Source: Ulota crispa (taxonomy: Eukaryota; Streptophyta; Bryopsida; Orthotrichales; Orthotrichaceae). From it: 64,000 bases of DNA. Under the pieces are notes generated by a model. That model was not told the DNA's origin. It searched no databases and saw nothing but the letters and a program-made list of their open reading frames with translations. A program made the translations under genes and the position numbers. Shown here one piece after another: positions 35,019-47,009 of the stretch (positions are counted from its first letter, which is position 1; the number at the start of each line of letters is the position of its first letter). The stretch is from the NCBI GenBank assembly GCA_963920765.1, contig OY987244.1, positions 15,936,501 through 16,000,500 of the forward strand, given 5' to 3'.

Positions 35019-35553
35019 AGGCAGGAGCACCCATAAGCTTGAAACTAAGGGTTTAGGGGCAGGAAAATTCAATTGATGAATTCAAAATAGTATTAAGTTA
35101 GGAAGAGGAAATCAAAAACATTGGTATCAGTTTGAAAGTTCCAATTGCAAGTATTTGTTCACAAAGATTTTTTGAAGTCCAAAATCACTAAAAATGTATG
35201 ATTGTGTGTAGGAGATGTCTTTATTGTGCTCATACATTCATAATACTAACTTGAGGAGTTCTTAAATAGTGTGTTTGGGCACTCAAAACTGTCATGCCAA
35301 TCACCCAAAATCATCACTATGTCACCCAAAAGTCATAACCATCACTTTGTCACCAATAACCGACACTCTGTCACCAATAACTGACACTTTGTCACTGATA
35401 ACTGACATTTTGTCATTGATAACCGACACTTTGGCATTGATAACCGACACTTTGTCACCCATAACCAATTTTTTTTATTTGTCAATCATTGACATCACTA
35501 ACACAAGTAGGTATTGGGGATGGGGACACTAATAGTGAGGGGTACTCCTACCT
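35019..35553. mobile_element. Family D element with internal minisatellite
   Basis: Left AGGCAGGAGCACCCATAAG, right GGGTACTCCTACCT, TA on both sides (35017-35018, 35554-35555). A relative at 59747-60216 shares most of the body (ACTTGAGGAGTTCTTAAATAG) but few of the tandem units. Confidence 0.83.
35333..35475. repeat. About 21 bp minisatellite
   Basis: Six or so units of CTTTGTCACCAATAACCGACA with small changes. The apparent protein repeat TLSPITD is only its translation. Confidence 0.88.
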
Positions 35554-35644
35554 TAAACCAACATAGAACATGAAGGAGATTTGCATAGAAGACAACAAGA
35601 AGTTTAAATGCATAGACTAATTGTTTCTATTTGGACACACAACA

Positions 35645-36045
35645 CAATACTATGTTGAAGGTGTCCTTAGTCAACGCACAAGTAAGAGCCCCAAAAATGG
35701 CTAAAAGAAGACTTTATTATGTGTGCAATTTCTGTGGGGATATTTGTGAAAATTTTGTAGCCCCAATGCGCAACCAACTTTGGAGCTACGTACCAACGGC
35801 ATGGGAGCACATGATCAAGGAAACTAATTGCAAAAAGGATGGAGTAATTGCCAAAAGCATTGTAAAAGAATCAATTGCACTTGTCAACCAAATTAATAAC
35901 AACCAACTTGACAAACTTTGCAAATTTTCTTTGAGCGCCAACCAAGACAACTCATATGCCAAGGTTGTGAGCTTCCTATTTTATTTTGTGATTGGATTGG
36001 TAATTACTTTCTCCCATTACACTTTGACCCACTTCTATTGTGCAG
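35645..36045 (+). repeat. Family X dispersed segment, copy 1, coding-like
   Basis: Aligns in order with 39345-39725 (both end TTACACTTTGACCCACTTCTAT or close). In this copy one frame stays open from about 35631 to 36077 and contains MAKRRLYYVCNFCGDICENF, with a CxxC pair that looks zinc-binding, as in BED-type fingers of hAT-like transposases. The other copy is not open. Probably a transposon remnant; family not proven. Confidence 0.5.
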
Positions 36046-36270
36046 CACGGTTTGGGGAGAACCGACGGCTAGTGTAGTGGCAACCGGTTGAAATTGCAAA
36101 AAACTTGGTTGAAACTTGAAACCATCGGCTAAAAAATTGATCCATTATTCAAAAAAATTAAATATAATACTTTTACAATAAAAAATAAGAAGTTTTACAG
36201 AAAATAACCGGTCAGTGAAAATCCGATTAAAACTGGACACTATGAAGCTAAAATTTCTCCCCGAACCCTG
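36046..36270. mobile_element. hAT-like miniature element
   Basis: Inverted ends CACGGTTTGGGGAGAA and CAGGGTTCGGGGAGAA; perfect 8 bp direct repeat TTGTGCAG (36038-36045 and 36271-36278). 225 bp. Ends starting CA(G)GG plus an 8 bp duplication fit hAT. It interrupts the end of segment X. Confidence 0.88.
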
Positions 36271-36431
36271 TTGTGCAGTATTAGTATACCCTCATCTTGG
36301 CCGGACCAAGGATGCCCTAAAATCATCTTTTTTTTTAACGCTGTGATGTTTGTTGAATGCAAATGAAAGAGATGTCGCTGCACATAGAGAGTTGTAAGAT
36401 TCAAGTACGGTAAATAAAGGGGTAAGGTCAA

Positions 36432-36659
36432 CACACCCCTGCCAAATTTACGACTATTTTTAGAAAGTGAGGTTTGAGATGCTTCGGTTCTTCCTCGTTA
36501 AAAAGAAAAAATGTGAAAATCCTTTTGCAGGATTTACTTTGAATTATTTTTTATGGTCCCTGCCCTCCAGGTACAGTAGGTAGAAGACTCAGTTACGATT
36601 TGGCATTTTACAAAAAGGAAGAGGAGATCAACTTAGGGGGTAAGTTAGGGCAGGGTGTG
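36432..36659. mobile_element. Possible miniature element with CACACCC ends
   Basis: CACACCCCTGCCAAATTTAC at the left and the complement of CACACCCTGCCCTAACTTAC at the right. No convincing target duplication. Confidence 0.4.
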
Positions 36660-37125
36660 TGGGGGAAAAGCTGTTGGGCATGCGTCAAATCAACTGAAAG
36701 GGGGGGTTGGGATTTATTTCAGGGGAGAATCAAGATCTGGTGGTTGGCGGTTTTATGTGTTGGAGAATAATCAATTGGTCCCATGAATGTGACAATGAAT
36801 GGCACTTGAACGATCATGTTCCCCCCTTCCCTTCCTCCCTCCCAGGGTTCCCTTTTGTGGCAAAAGTTTGCCTAAAACTTATCTCAATTACACTAAAAAA
36901 TGGATGAAATTGTCAAAAACCTTTCGCAAGCAAATGTCAAAGTTTGCTAAATTTTGGATGAAAGTTTTTAATATTCATAAATTTTATGGATGAACATGCA
37001 CACCTTCGATCCTGTTGTATCCAGTTTTTCCTTGCTTGCATTGTTTGATGCGTGTTGCTCTACCAGCTATAAAATAATATAAAAGAACCCTATGACCGTC
37101 TTTAAAAAATTTGGGCGTAACCAGC
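36660..37125. other. Intergenic, no gene seen
   Basis: Contains the GGATGAACATGCAC phrase shared with 6126. Nothing else recognised. Confidence 0.4.
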
Positions 37126-37129
37126 TTAA

Positions 37130-38031
37130 CCCCTAAAATTCTTTTGTGTTTAGAGGCCCAAAATTGCTTCAAAATACTAATCCCCAAGCCAGGGTCAAAA
37201 TCTCCATTGAAACTTACTTCTTAACAAATCCAATTGTAGGATCCTTTGGTTGACTTGCACAAGTATGTTGTCCCAAAATTTTAGAATGAACATCCCCACC
37301 AACTACAAGATCAATGTGCCTAAATTTCAAAATGGAGGCTTTTCTAGTCCTTCCAAAAGGTGAAATTTTGTTTTTCAAACTTTTTAGAAAAAAACTAATA
37401 TGTTATATTTCTTGTACAATTTTGGCAATATGTTGGAAAATGGGTTAAAAGCATATATAAAAAAACTTGACCAAAAAAATATTTTGGATTCATTTTTACG
37501 AAAATTGTAAAGTGAAAGGTATTGGTGAATGAAAGATATAACTAATATGCTAATAAGTTTTGGAAGAATTTGAAAATTGTCCCAATGATGAGAATGCTCT
37601 AACAAACAATTAGTAACTTTATTTTCATTTTAAATTTTCAAAATTGAGAGTAAAAGATAACTCTACATGTTTTTTCTACCCTCTTCCTACCTTCATTGCC
37701 CGCAAAATAAAATTCCTTTTAACTCTTACCTCATTATTTGGAACTATGTGATTCAACTTTTTTTGAGTAGGCATCAATCTACAAAATTCTATAAAAAATA
37801 AAAATAAAAATTTAGAATATATTTTTTGCTGCCAGGTTTGACATTGAAATTGAAAAAACCTTCTAACTTTTGCATTACTTATCAGAATGACATGAAATAA
37901 AGCTTCACCTGTAGATGATGACGAGTAGCATCCATCCTAAAAATTTCATGAAAAATTTCCAAATTATGAAGTCAATAGAGCTTGCCCGAGTTCTCATAAA
38001 GCCCAAAGTGGGCTCCTTGGGCCTTTAGGGG
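37130..38031. mobile_element. Family G element, copy 1
   Basis: Left CCCCTAAAATTCTTTTGTGT, right AAAGTGGGCTCCTTGGGCC-TTTAGGGG, TTAA on both sides (37126-37129, 38032-38035). Second copy at 50285. Confidence 0.83.
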
Positions 38032-38035
38032 TTAA

Positions 38036-38386
38036 CTCCTAAACGTCCAAAAAGACGTTTTTTGTCCTTTGCCTCTAAAAATACATCTTGTATGGCAGAA
38101 GAAAGCAAATTATCATCTGATTTTTTCCTAGAAGTGATCATAAACACATGCTCCATCATGGAAGGCAAAAAATAACTTCATCAATTACACTCATATTTTT
38201 AGACAATCCAAATTGTGAGAAGATCCATATTGCCCTTCCTACAATTTTTGTGAAGTGAGCTTGTACTGTTCACTTGTGCAACTAGCTGGGCATTTGTTAC
38301 ACCAATCATGGTTATGAAATCTTTAGAAAACATTGTAGAAGTCACTGTAGCGGGCTGGCCACGGGGATGAGCTTGATGTTTAAGGG
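38036..38386. mobile_element. Family J element abutting family G at one TTAA
   Basis: Left CTCCTAAACGTCCAAAAAGA, right GATGTTTAAGGG, then TTAA 38387-38390. Its left TTAA is the same four bases as the right TTAA of the family G copy. Second copy at 58846. Confidence 0.83.
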
Positions 38387-38390
38387 TTAA

Positions 38391-39344
38391 CAACCCCCTC
38401 ACAAAGTCTACAAGTGATTTAGTAAGAGCATCCTCATTGGTACTTCTCAAATTTGACGCACTAAAGGTATACATTTGATTTTGAAGGGTTTTCAAAATTC
38501 TTAACCCCACACTTGCTCACCAAAATGTTTCTCATAAATAGTCAACAAGTCAATTTTCAAGTGGCCAAGGTGTTTTTTTGTTGGTTGAGTGTCAAGCACC
38601 TACAATTGTGTGCAAGTAAGGAAAAAATTGATTAAATCTCCCACACGTGCTTGTTCTTCCATAATATTTACCAATCTTAGTAAGTTTCATCTAGCATTTG
38701 GGCAAACTTAGTGCCTTTTTGGGTGGAGTTTTGGCAAATTATTCCATCTGAGCACCCGATTTTTTTAGCGTCATTGCAGCCACTGCCAAAATGAGGTAAG
38801 ATTGTGGAAGAAATTTCTTAGGAAAACTTCCCTAAAAAAAAATCTAGCTTACCTCAGGATGAATAGTGAATTCAAAAACTATTACTTGAAACACTAGGAT
38901 TGAGTGCATGAGAATATTTCAAGGGTCTAGGAGCCAAGTTTTGCATCTGTGAGATCTTTGGCAAGTGACTGTTTGAATGCTTTCATGTCTCAAACTTGGC
39001 CTTGGTACGACGACTAAAATTTAGACCAGATAAAAGACAATCATTTTCTACCTAGAGCTTGCCCAAGTTCTTCTTGGTTTCCACTACAACAATCTATAAA
39101 TCCAATCATTTATAATCAATCAGGTTGATTTTCTACAATATTTTTAACCTTGTTGAATTCCACTTCATTAAATTACGCCAAAGGACATTAACATTCAAAG
39201 AAAAATTAACATGTGTCATGGCGAAATGCAGTTATTGCAACTTTGCAATGAGGGCAGTGATCTTATGTTCAACCGACCTTGTGAGTAATCTTCCTTGCCA
39301 TTGGAAAATTCAAGAGATACATGCATGGACATGATCTCTTGTAA
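38391..39344. other. Intergenic, no gene seen
   Basis: AT-rich with no recognised gene or shared repeat. Confidence 0.4.
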
Positions 39345-39725
39345 TTAAGGGCGTCTTCAAACGAGGCATATGTAAGGGTCCCAAAACGGCAAAAAGAGGG
39401 TCATCTTGAACAAGAAGTTCTTGTAGTGATTTCTTAGAGTATTCTGCAATCCCCATGAGCAATCGGCTCTAAGCTTAGAGCTGCCAAAGAACAAGCAAAG
39501 GCTAATTGTAAGAGGGATGGAAGAATTACAAAAGGATTTGTCAAGGAATTTATTGCACTTACCAACCATACCAATAGCAATTCTAGCTTTTTGGGATTTG
39601 TAAGTTTTTTTTGAGTGTTAGCCAAGATTGCTCTATATCAAGGGCATGAATATCTTGTTTAACTTTGCAAATGGGCTGAAAACAATTTCTTCCATTACAC
39701 TTGGACCCACTTCCACTATCCTATT
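39345..39725. repeat. Family X dispersed segment, copy 2
   Basis: Degraded relative of 35645-36045: same order of GTAAGAG/GTAAGGGTCCC, CCAAAAGGCT-like, AATTGCACTTACCAACC and CATTACACTTGGACCCACTT. Not open in any frame. Confidence 0.6.
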
Positions 39726-39762
39726 TTTGAACTCTCATCTCAATTGTATTAAGGACACCATA

Positions 39763-40970
39763 AGGTGGAAGCACCCATACATGATACCTTAACCCCTCAG
39801 TGCCCAAGCCGTTTTCACCAAAATTAGGATTTTTGGAAACCGACAACTTTGATGCATTGTATCTCTGTCAATTGGATGATTCAAAAAATGTGACCATTGA
39901 AATTAGTGGAATACCTACTTAGAAAATGGCTTGCAGATTTTGGGAACAATTCACTGTGGGAGATGGGAGATTGTAACATTTGATCAAACATGTGATGACA
40001 AAATCTCATTTTTTGGTAGGTAGTTGTTATTTGGTGATTTTTACAAAATTTTGTAAGCCCCCGATTCATCTTAAATTTTTTGAGCAGCAAGATTAGATGT
40101 GAATGCACACACTTGTAAATCACTAAAGATTGCACTTCTTTTTATGTCAATTTTTAGGGCTTCAAATTGCTATTGCACAAAAAACAATGACCGGCACAGT
40201 TGGTGACGGTTGCCATAATAAGGGTCTAGAACATGCTTGGACCCTTTCAACAATTGTCTTGCTACCACAAAGCACACACAAGGAAGCTTGCAAGGAATAT
40301 TGACCAGTTGCAGCCTATAAAATGCTACTTACCACCATGCCCTGTATGCTTGCCACCACTCCCGGCATGGTGATTCACCCAATCAAATCTCTTGCAACAC
40401 TTGTACAACATTTGGCTTTCCTTGCCATTACTCCATCGGCATGGACAACTTGAATGCCTATGTAATTGTAGTTTATATCAAGATCAAAAAGTTAGATCCC
40501 ATTCCTCAAAACAAGGCTTTGAAATTGTGGGAGGCAATATATGGGGCGCTAGGACGATTAGGGGTTAAGCAATTATGCAACAAACTACAAAGACTTTGAG
40601 GCAACAAATGTTTTTCTCATGTAGGAAGATAAGAAATATTGGAATTGCAAATTTTTCATAATTTTATTTAAAAACTAACATTACTGCAAACTTTGGGAGT
40701 CAAAAAGTGCTTTGAACATAGGGCCAACCTCTAAATTCATGCAATTCCAATAATAGCCAAATTACTTTTTGCTCATTACTCCTACTTCACTTTGGGACAC
40801 ATGGCATGACTTAAGTGGTCCCAACCTTAAATAGCACAAAAGAACGCATCACAAAACATCTATCCTTATTGATATTGAAAATAGCACACCCTATTGACTA
40901 GATTTAGGGCGTTGTTGCCTATGGGACCTAATTGACTATGGGACGTAGTTGGATATGGATGCTTCCACCG
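39763..40970. mobile_element. TA-flanked element split by a TTAA element
   Basis: Left AGGTGGAAGCACCCATAC, right GGATGCTTCCACCG, TA on both sides (39761-39762, 40971-40972). Interrupted 30 bp in by 39793-40564. Confidence 0.65.
39793..40564. mobile_element. Family L element, copy 1, nested
   Basis: Left CCCCTCAGTGCCCAAGCC, right GACGATTAGGGG, TTAA at 39789-39792 and 40565-40568. Body matches 46991-47740. Confidence 0.8.
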
Positions 40971-41016
40971 TAACACATATTTGGGTAAAATGCCCCCATA
41001 TATTTCCAACACCATA

Positions 41017-41416
41017 AGGTAAGAGGCTCATATTGCGTGCGGTCATTTTGAACCGCCCATGTAAACTCCATCAAAGTGAACACGAGGTGGTTCTAAAATC
41101 ATCCACTTACAATCATTGAATGCGTGGGAGAAAAGTTGTAAGAATCAATCATCCTCCTTGATTCCCCAAATCTCTTCACAACTTGCAAGTGAATAATTTT
41201 TAAAAGGTCTAAGATTATAAATGGAGACCTATGACACATGCCCTTTAAAATTTCATAAGTAACTCCAAAATGTTTCAAAAAATATGAAACAACTTGTGTT
41301 ACATTCTGCATCTCTTTCTCTTTGTCTGAAAAATGATCTAAAAATCCTCCCATCCACGGAAGACCCTCAAATAGGGGGACGAGCCCTTAGATGGTCGGTT
41401 TACGGCCCTCCTACCT
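41017..41416. mobile_element. Family B-like element, longer variant
   Basis: Left AGGTAAGAGGCTCA, right GGCCCTCCTACCT, TA on both sides. Part of the body resembles family B (CATAAGTAACTCCAAAATG) and part family E (AACTTGCAAGTG), suggesting a mosaic. Confidence 0.75.
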
Positions 41417-41763
41417 TATTTTCTTCTTTTCTTGTCTAGTAAGTTATAAGCACAATTTGGCTGTCTTCATATGGCCATGTAACCTGCTTTTTGTGGGAAA
41501 GACCAACCAGCTATTATTATAATTAAACATCTCAGGTTCTCCCTGGACATTGTCTTCATTGCATTGTGGTTACGATACAATGTCAGATGTAATCAAGATA
41601 CAGTTGAGGCTGCCTCACTGGTTCCATTGAATTGGTTTTGTTTTGTTGTGTTTTTAATTGGGTTTGTGTTTCAGTTAGACTGTTGCTTATGTTGGCCACT
41701 AAGTGTATGCATCGCACTTTCTCTCTTTATGAGTCCTTGACTGGGCCCTAATGAAATTAGCTA

Positions 41764-42086
41764 AAGTAGGAGGTTCTAAAGCATGCATGCTCTAAAATGG
41801 TGCACCTCTTCAAATGTACTCAATTTATACATGTTTTCCATAACCTTTCAACAATGTACATGCAATGTAAATTTGAGGAGGTGCACCATTTTAGAGCCTT
41901 ATGGCCTTTCCACTTCAAAATTTCATTATTAATTTTACAAAGTTTAAAAAAATATGAAACAACTTGGGTTAGATGTCAAGTCCTCTTGTCTTTCAAGGAA
42001 AATTTACTGAGAAATACTTCAAAAAATTTCATCTCCCCAAAATTTAGTTTCAGCCCTTAGATGCTCCATTCATGAGCCTCCTACCT
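41764..42086. mobile_element. Family B element
   Basis: Left AAGTAGGAGGTTC, right GAGCCTCCTACCT, TA at 41762-41763 and 42087-42088. Close to the copy at 10559. Confidence 0.85.
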
Positions 42087-42114
42087 TACACCATTCTTGG
42101 GGCCAGCGTTTGGG

Positions 42115-42330
42115 AATGAATTTTAGCATCACTTGCTAAAGTCTAGCATATTTCATTTTCAAACAGTTTTTCATGGGCATGCGTTAGTTTTTTTTTTTAT
42201 CAGTTTTTCAAGCATAACATATGTAATTAGTTTTTTTGAAAAGTTTGGTTCAAAAATTTTCCAATGTTTCAACTTTTTTGCAATTTCAATTGGTTGACAA
42301 TACACTCAGTGCTTTTTCTCCTCAGACCTT
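42115..42330. repeat. Family N dispersed repeat, copy 3
   Basis: Starts near TTTTAGCATCACTTGCTAAA and ends TTGACAATACACTCAGTG. Directly follows a family B copy. Confidence 0.5.
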
Positions 42331-42700
42331 GCTTGGAGCAACATCAAAGATGGCTTGGTATACTGCATATACACGATTGTGGGTTCAATGCGGAAAAGCT
42401 CAATTGTTTTTTGTTTTTTTTTTCTCGCATGGCAAAGAAATGTTTACAAATTTATCACCAAGAGATTGAATTAAGAAATTTGATTTTTTCTTTTAGATTT
42501 GAAAACTCTGATTTAATTTTAGAATTTAAAAGGAGATTATCTTGATCAGTTGTAAAATATCAGAAAATTCTTACTTTTACCCTTTAGGCCTTTTACCCTT
42601 GTTTGTAAAAAAAAGCTGAGGTTTTCCACCATTGTCAACACGTATGTGGAGTATACTGTACCACCCAAGGTTAGAAGTTTGTGACTCATTCAGCCCTTAA

Positions 42701-43620
42701 CCCCTAAAGGACCAAAAATGTTTTCACCAAAAACTCTCCAAAACTGCCATTTTTAGAGCATCGACCAAATTTGAAAACAAAAAGCATTTTTATGCATATG
42801 TGACCATAGGATCTTGTAAAAGAATAGATTTAGAAGACATGGAAAAAATTTCAGAGTTTTTCATTTTGTGGATTGGAAGTTAGAATGGTTTGAATATTCA
42901 AAAATTTCTTGTAGAAAACTGGGCAGCTACCCTTCAAAAGGTGAAATTCCTAAGGAAAAAACATCATGTGGGTGGTGCTTCTCTAGATTCCTTATTCCAC
43001 CTAAGTAAAGTACATGTCAAAAAAGTTTCAAATCATTTGGAATTGCATAACATATGGAAAAAAATTATTAAGTAAAAAGAAGTAGAGAATCATTCAAAAC
43101 ACAAAATTGTTAAGAATTTAATTATGGAAATGAAAAATGCCAATCTCAATGGTTGTAATGTTGTAATAAACAATCTACATCCTTTGGTTTTGTTTTATTT
43201 TTTCCAAACTTATGAAAATTGAGTAAAATAAAGGACTTCAAAGTTTATTTTAGAGTAGAGAATCCATATTTGCCCACAAACAAAAACTCCTCATAGCTTT
43301 CATCTTGTTGATCAAAATAGAATGATTCAAAGCTTCCTACATTCACATAAGTCTCCTAAACCAATTTTTTTTAAATTTTTTTTTGAAAAAGGTAATTTTT
43401 TAAAGGCTGCCCATGCTGCCCGCCAAGTGAAAAAAACAATATATTGGGCCATAACTTTTTACTCATAATTCCAAATGTCATGAAATTTAATGCAAATGAA
43501 AAATAAACCTTGTTCCCACATTCTACTAAAAATTCAGCCTAAAATATGAGAAGCTCCAATCACAAATACTTGCCCAAAATTGCTATGTTGTTAAAAAAAG
43601 GAGGTGTGGTCCTTTAGGGG
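42701..43620. mobile_element. Family F element, copy 3, both TTAA intact
   Basis: Left CCCCTAAAGGACC, right GGTCCTTTAGGGG, TTAA on both sides (42697-42700, 43621-43624). Contains the conserved open frame at 42890-43075. Confidence 0.9.
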
Positions 43621-43624
43621 TTAA

Positions 43625-44328
43625 AGGACATTTTAGGTCCTAATGGAGCGTCCCCAAGAATCACAAAAAGAATAAGTAGTAAATATAGAGGCTAGTGGTG
43701 GGTATGAATGCACGACCAATTGCAATGTAAAGAAACAACTACAAAATTATAGAACCAATTCAAAATGGGCAAAAATCGAAAGATTTTTTTAATTAACTTC
43801 TTAAGCACACATTACACTCATGCACAAACATTTTAATGTTGCAAACGATTGCAATTGATGACCAACATTTAATTGAATTAAATGACCCTTACCTAGATTA
43901 CCACGACTAAATGAAACCCTTGCACAAAGAAAGATTTTGTTGACATCAGGCCCATGTGGCTAGGTACGTTGTTTAAGGGTTAACTGGTATACTGCAATCA
44001 CCTGTGGTACTCCACATATGTTGCCACAGTTGCTCAATCCAATAGTATTTTGCTATCTGACGAATTTCAAACAGAATCGAGATTTGAGTGTAATGTGGCG
44101 CTTAAATCTCAGTTTTGTACAATTTGAGCAGATCTGATTCACATGGAGCTCAACCACGTGTTTGGGCAAAGGCTGTGGTGGATTCATTAGTACTTGAATG
44201 AATGAATAATAGTAGGGGCTAGGCTGACTTCCATCTGCTAATACGCTTTGGATGAATTTCAAAAAAAACTTTCTTGACGGGACGCACGGGAAGGTCATGA
44301 GAGAAATGCTAAATTCTGAGCAGGGATT
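43625..44328. other. Intergenic, repeat debris likely
   Basis: GTTTAAGGGTTAAC at about 43971 looks like a stray family J/O right end with TTAA. The 94-codon minus frame at 44053-44337 has no recognisable domain. Confidence 0.4.
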
Positions 44329-44512
44329 CATGGGCAATGAGTCTAGATTTTTGTCAAAATATTAAACTTCACCTATAGATGTGTATGTAGAATTTTATAA
44401 TTCTGCATTATAAAAGTTCATCTCTTTAAAACTTGTTACTTTTAAAAGTTTTTTCATTGATTTTGAGCTCAAAATTGATTCTCATGTACAAAATCTTGTC
44501 TCATTGCTCATG
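44329..44512. mobile_element. Miniature element, family W
   Basis: Inverted ends CATGGGCAATGAGTCTAGA and CATGAGCAATGAGACAAGA around TTTTGTCAAAATATTAAAC and TTTTGAGCTCAAAATTGA. A relative lies in the CDC48B intron (62797-62915). Confidence 0.6.
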
Positions 44513-44605
44513 GGTTCACTGTTTAACTATTACAAAATAGCATCATCCCACTCATGAGCTCACCGTTTTACACCCACAAAATAGCTTCATCCAGCTCATG
44601 GGCTA
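44505..44605. repeat. About 45 bp direct repeat, two units
   Basis: GCTCATGGGTTCACTGTTTA-type unit with ACAAAATAGCATCATCC, repeated as CTCATGAGCTCACCGTTTTA with ACAAAATAGCTTCATCC. Confidence 0.75.
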
Positions 44606-44992
44606 GAGAAACCCTTTAATTTTTCTTTTCTTCTTAATCATCTCGTGCTCCACTCGAGATATGGTAACAATTCTTTTTTCTAATAGCATAGCAAAATTTG
44701 TGCAAATGGGCAAGAGATGTTGGATAAATAGTAAGCAACTACAAAATTCGATTGGCCCTCATTGGTACACGTGTTGTTGAGCCATTTGAGTAATGAGGAA
44801 AAAGAGATCAATTGTTGCCGTGGACAATCCTTGACGTCAATAACAAACAGATTTTCCACCATTAGAGCAATGCCAAGGAAGACTCTGAGCTTCCTTGGTA
44901 AAAATGCTACATTTCTTATCTTCAAATGGTTTTTTTAGCGCATGCACATGATATATATCAGCCATTTTCCAAAAATCTAACCCGTTTTTTAA

Positions 44993-45945
44993 TCCTAAAG
45001 GACCAAGAGTGTTTTTTGAGAAAAAATCTCAGAAATTGCCAGCTTTTAGTGCATTGTCCAAAATTGAAAATAAAAACCATTTTTCTCAATTCTAATCATA
45101 CAAAATTGTGTTAAATAGATAAATCAATATGTGCAAAAATATTCAGCCCATTTCACCGCACAAATTGTAAGATTATAATGTTTGAAGTGAGAAAGATAGC
45201 TTTTTTTCATTCTTGCAAAATAAGGTCAACAAAATTTGAGCCATCCTAGAGTAAATTTTTTGCTCTCCACTCATTTGAGCTTTTTGACCATGCACATGTA
45301 TATGATGTTAGGTTCACTCATGAAAATTTTCAAATGCAAAGACAGAATCTAGCTTATTCTAAATCACCATGCAAAGCAAGGAGGTTTATTGAATTGGCAA
45401 TACATTAGTCATTCTTTCTTAATTTCTTGTGCAATGAGGAAGTCTTTTATTTGGAACCTGAATGGCAAAAAGTTAGAGACAATCATTTGGAATATTTAAA
45501 AAAAAGTTTCAAGAGTTTTTATTTTAGAGATTGAAAGATAATAGAGCCTAAAGTTAGAGGAACCTTTTTTTCTTGAAACTACCTGAACATAGTTAACAAA
45601 GTTTGACTCCCTTCCAAATTTGATGAGAGAGTTCAATTTTTATTTTATTTTTGACAATTTTACATTATGTTTTTTTAGCTACATACTTGCCAAGTTTTGA
45701 AAGTTGATGAGAGTTTTAGCATAAGATTCTCCAAAGATGTCCAAGTTGCCCGAGTTGCCCAAATTCATTTGGGTAACATAACTTTTGAACCGGGCATCTG
45801 ATTGGGGAAAAATTACATCTCCACTTACGGGATACATATTTGCACCTTGTGTAACAATTTTGAGAACATCCAATAAAAATTAACTTCATATGACCCTACC
45901 CAAATTCTCAAGTGACTGTTGAACAGGCACTTGGTCCTTTAGGGG
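44993..45945. mobile_element. Family H element (TTAA-flanked)
   Basis: Left TCCTAAAGGACCAAGAG, right CTTGGTCCTTTAGGGG, TTAA at 44989-44992 and 45946-45949. 953 bp, the largest of the TTAA group. No transposase frame seen. Confidence 0.83.
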
Positions 45946-46331
45946 TTAACCGATCGATTCAATTTTCAACAATTTTTTTGACATTTCTTTCAACTGACAT
46001 TTTGTTTCTTTTTGGATCTCCCCGTTAGTACTTTTTTTTTTTGTAACCATGACATTTGCATTTGATGACCGACCAAATGAAACCCTAAAGTGGTCATTAC
46101 ACCAATTCATCCTCTTACAGTGGGGGACACTCTGAGAGGCATGTGTGGAAAATGTTACGTTAATCTCCAGACAATCCATACTGCCAGCAGATTCTGAAGG
46201 CAGGGGCAATCCCCTCCATTCGCTTCCAAATCATGCTTGTACTCAAACCCCCCCACAGTTCTTGCCTCATGGTAACAAACACTTGATCACCATTCATCCA
46301 TTTCACTGATATTCATCCATTCGACTGACAT

Positions 46332-46664
46332 TCATTCAGGTGCCCCCAATGGCTGCAAAAGCCTAAGCCTTTGGATTGATGGGGAGCTCAGAAGTTCAAA
46401 GGAGCTTTGGTTGAGAAGAGAGCAGTACGAATCATAATAAGACTTGGCAGCAAAAAAAGAAAGATAAATATATATATCCCGGGTACAAAATCTCCCGTAC
46501 TTTTCATATCTCAGGGACTGGTACAAGGCTATCCGGGAGTCAGAGCCAAAAGCATGCTGTGATGATGGATGAATTTCATCTGCGTACCACACTACCAGTA
46601 CTGCCGCAGACATCTTGGTCAGGATCTCCTTTATTGTTGGTCGTCTTTTGGTTCTCCAAGTCAC
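46332..46664 (-). other. Coding-like scrap, unrecognised
   Basis: Minus frame with MSAAVLVVWYADEIHPSSQ and a normal-looking amino-acid mix, in sequence less AT-rich than its surroundings. No ATG-to-donor structure can be closed and no family recognised. The rest of 45950-46900 holds nothing else I can name. Confidence 0.15.
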
Positions 46665-46904
46665 TTCATTTGGTTTTTACACCCAAATTGAAAAATAAGA
46701 GCGAGAGCAGATAAAGGGATTTCATTTTATCTGCCAGGGATTTGATCGGAGTCAATCTTTGAAAACAATCCAAATATATTGCAGAATGAATGAATTCTTC
46801 AAACATCATCAAAAAACTCTTTTTACAGGATGACATTATTTGGATGAATGCACATACATCTTGGATGAACCATCACCCGTAATTTACAAGTTTGTGGACG
46901 AAAA

Positions 46905-47009
46905 CGGATTCATTGTTCCACCCAAGTCTGCGAGTTACCCCCTAAGCGTACAAGAAACGGATTCATTGTTCCACCCAAGTCTGCGAGTTACCCCTAAGCG
47001 TACAAGCCA
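46905..47009. repeat. 53 bp tandem duplication
   Basis: CGGATTCATTGTTCCACCCA through CCTAAGCGTACAAG occurs twice in a row, spanning the left end of the family L copy. Confidence 0.9.

Noticed and set aside
35269-35532. Protein repeat TLSPITD
   Set aside because: Direct translation of a 21 bp minisatellite inside a transposon.
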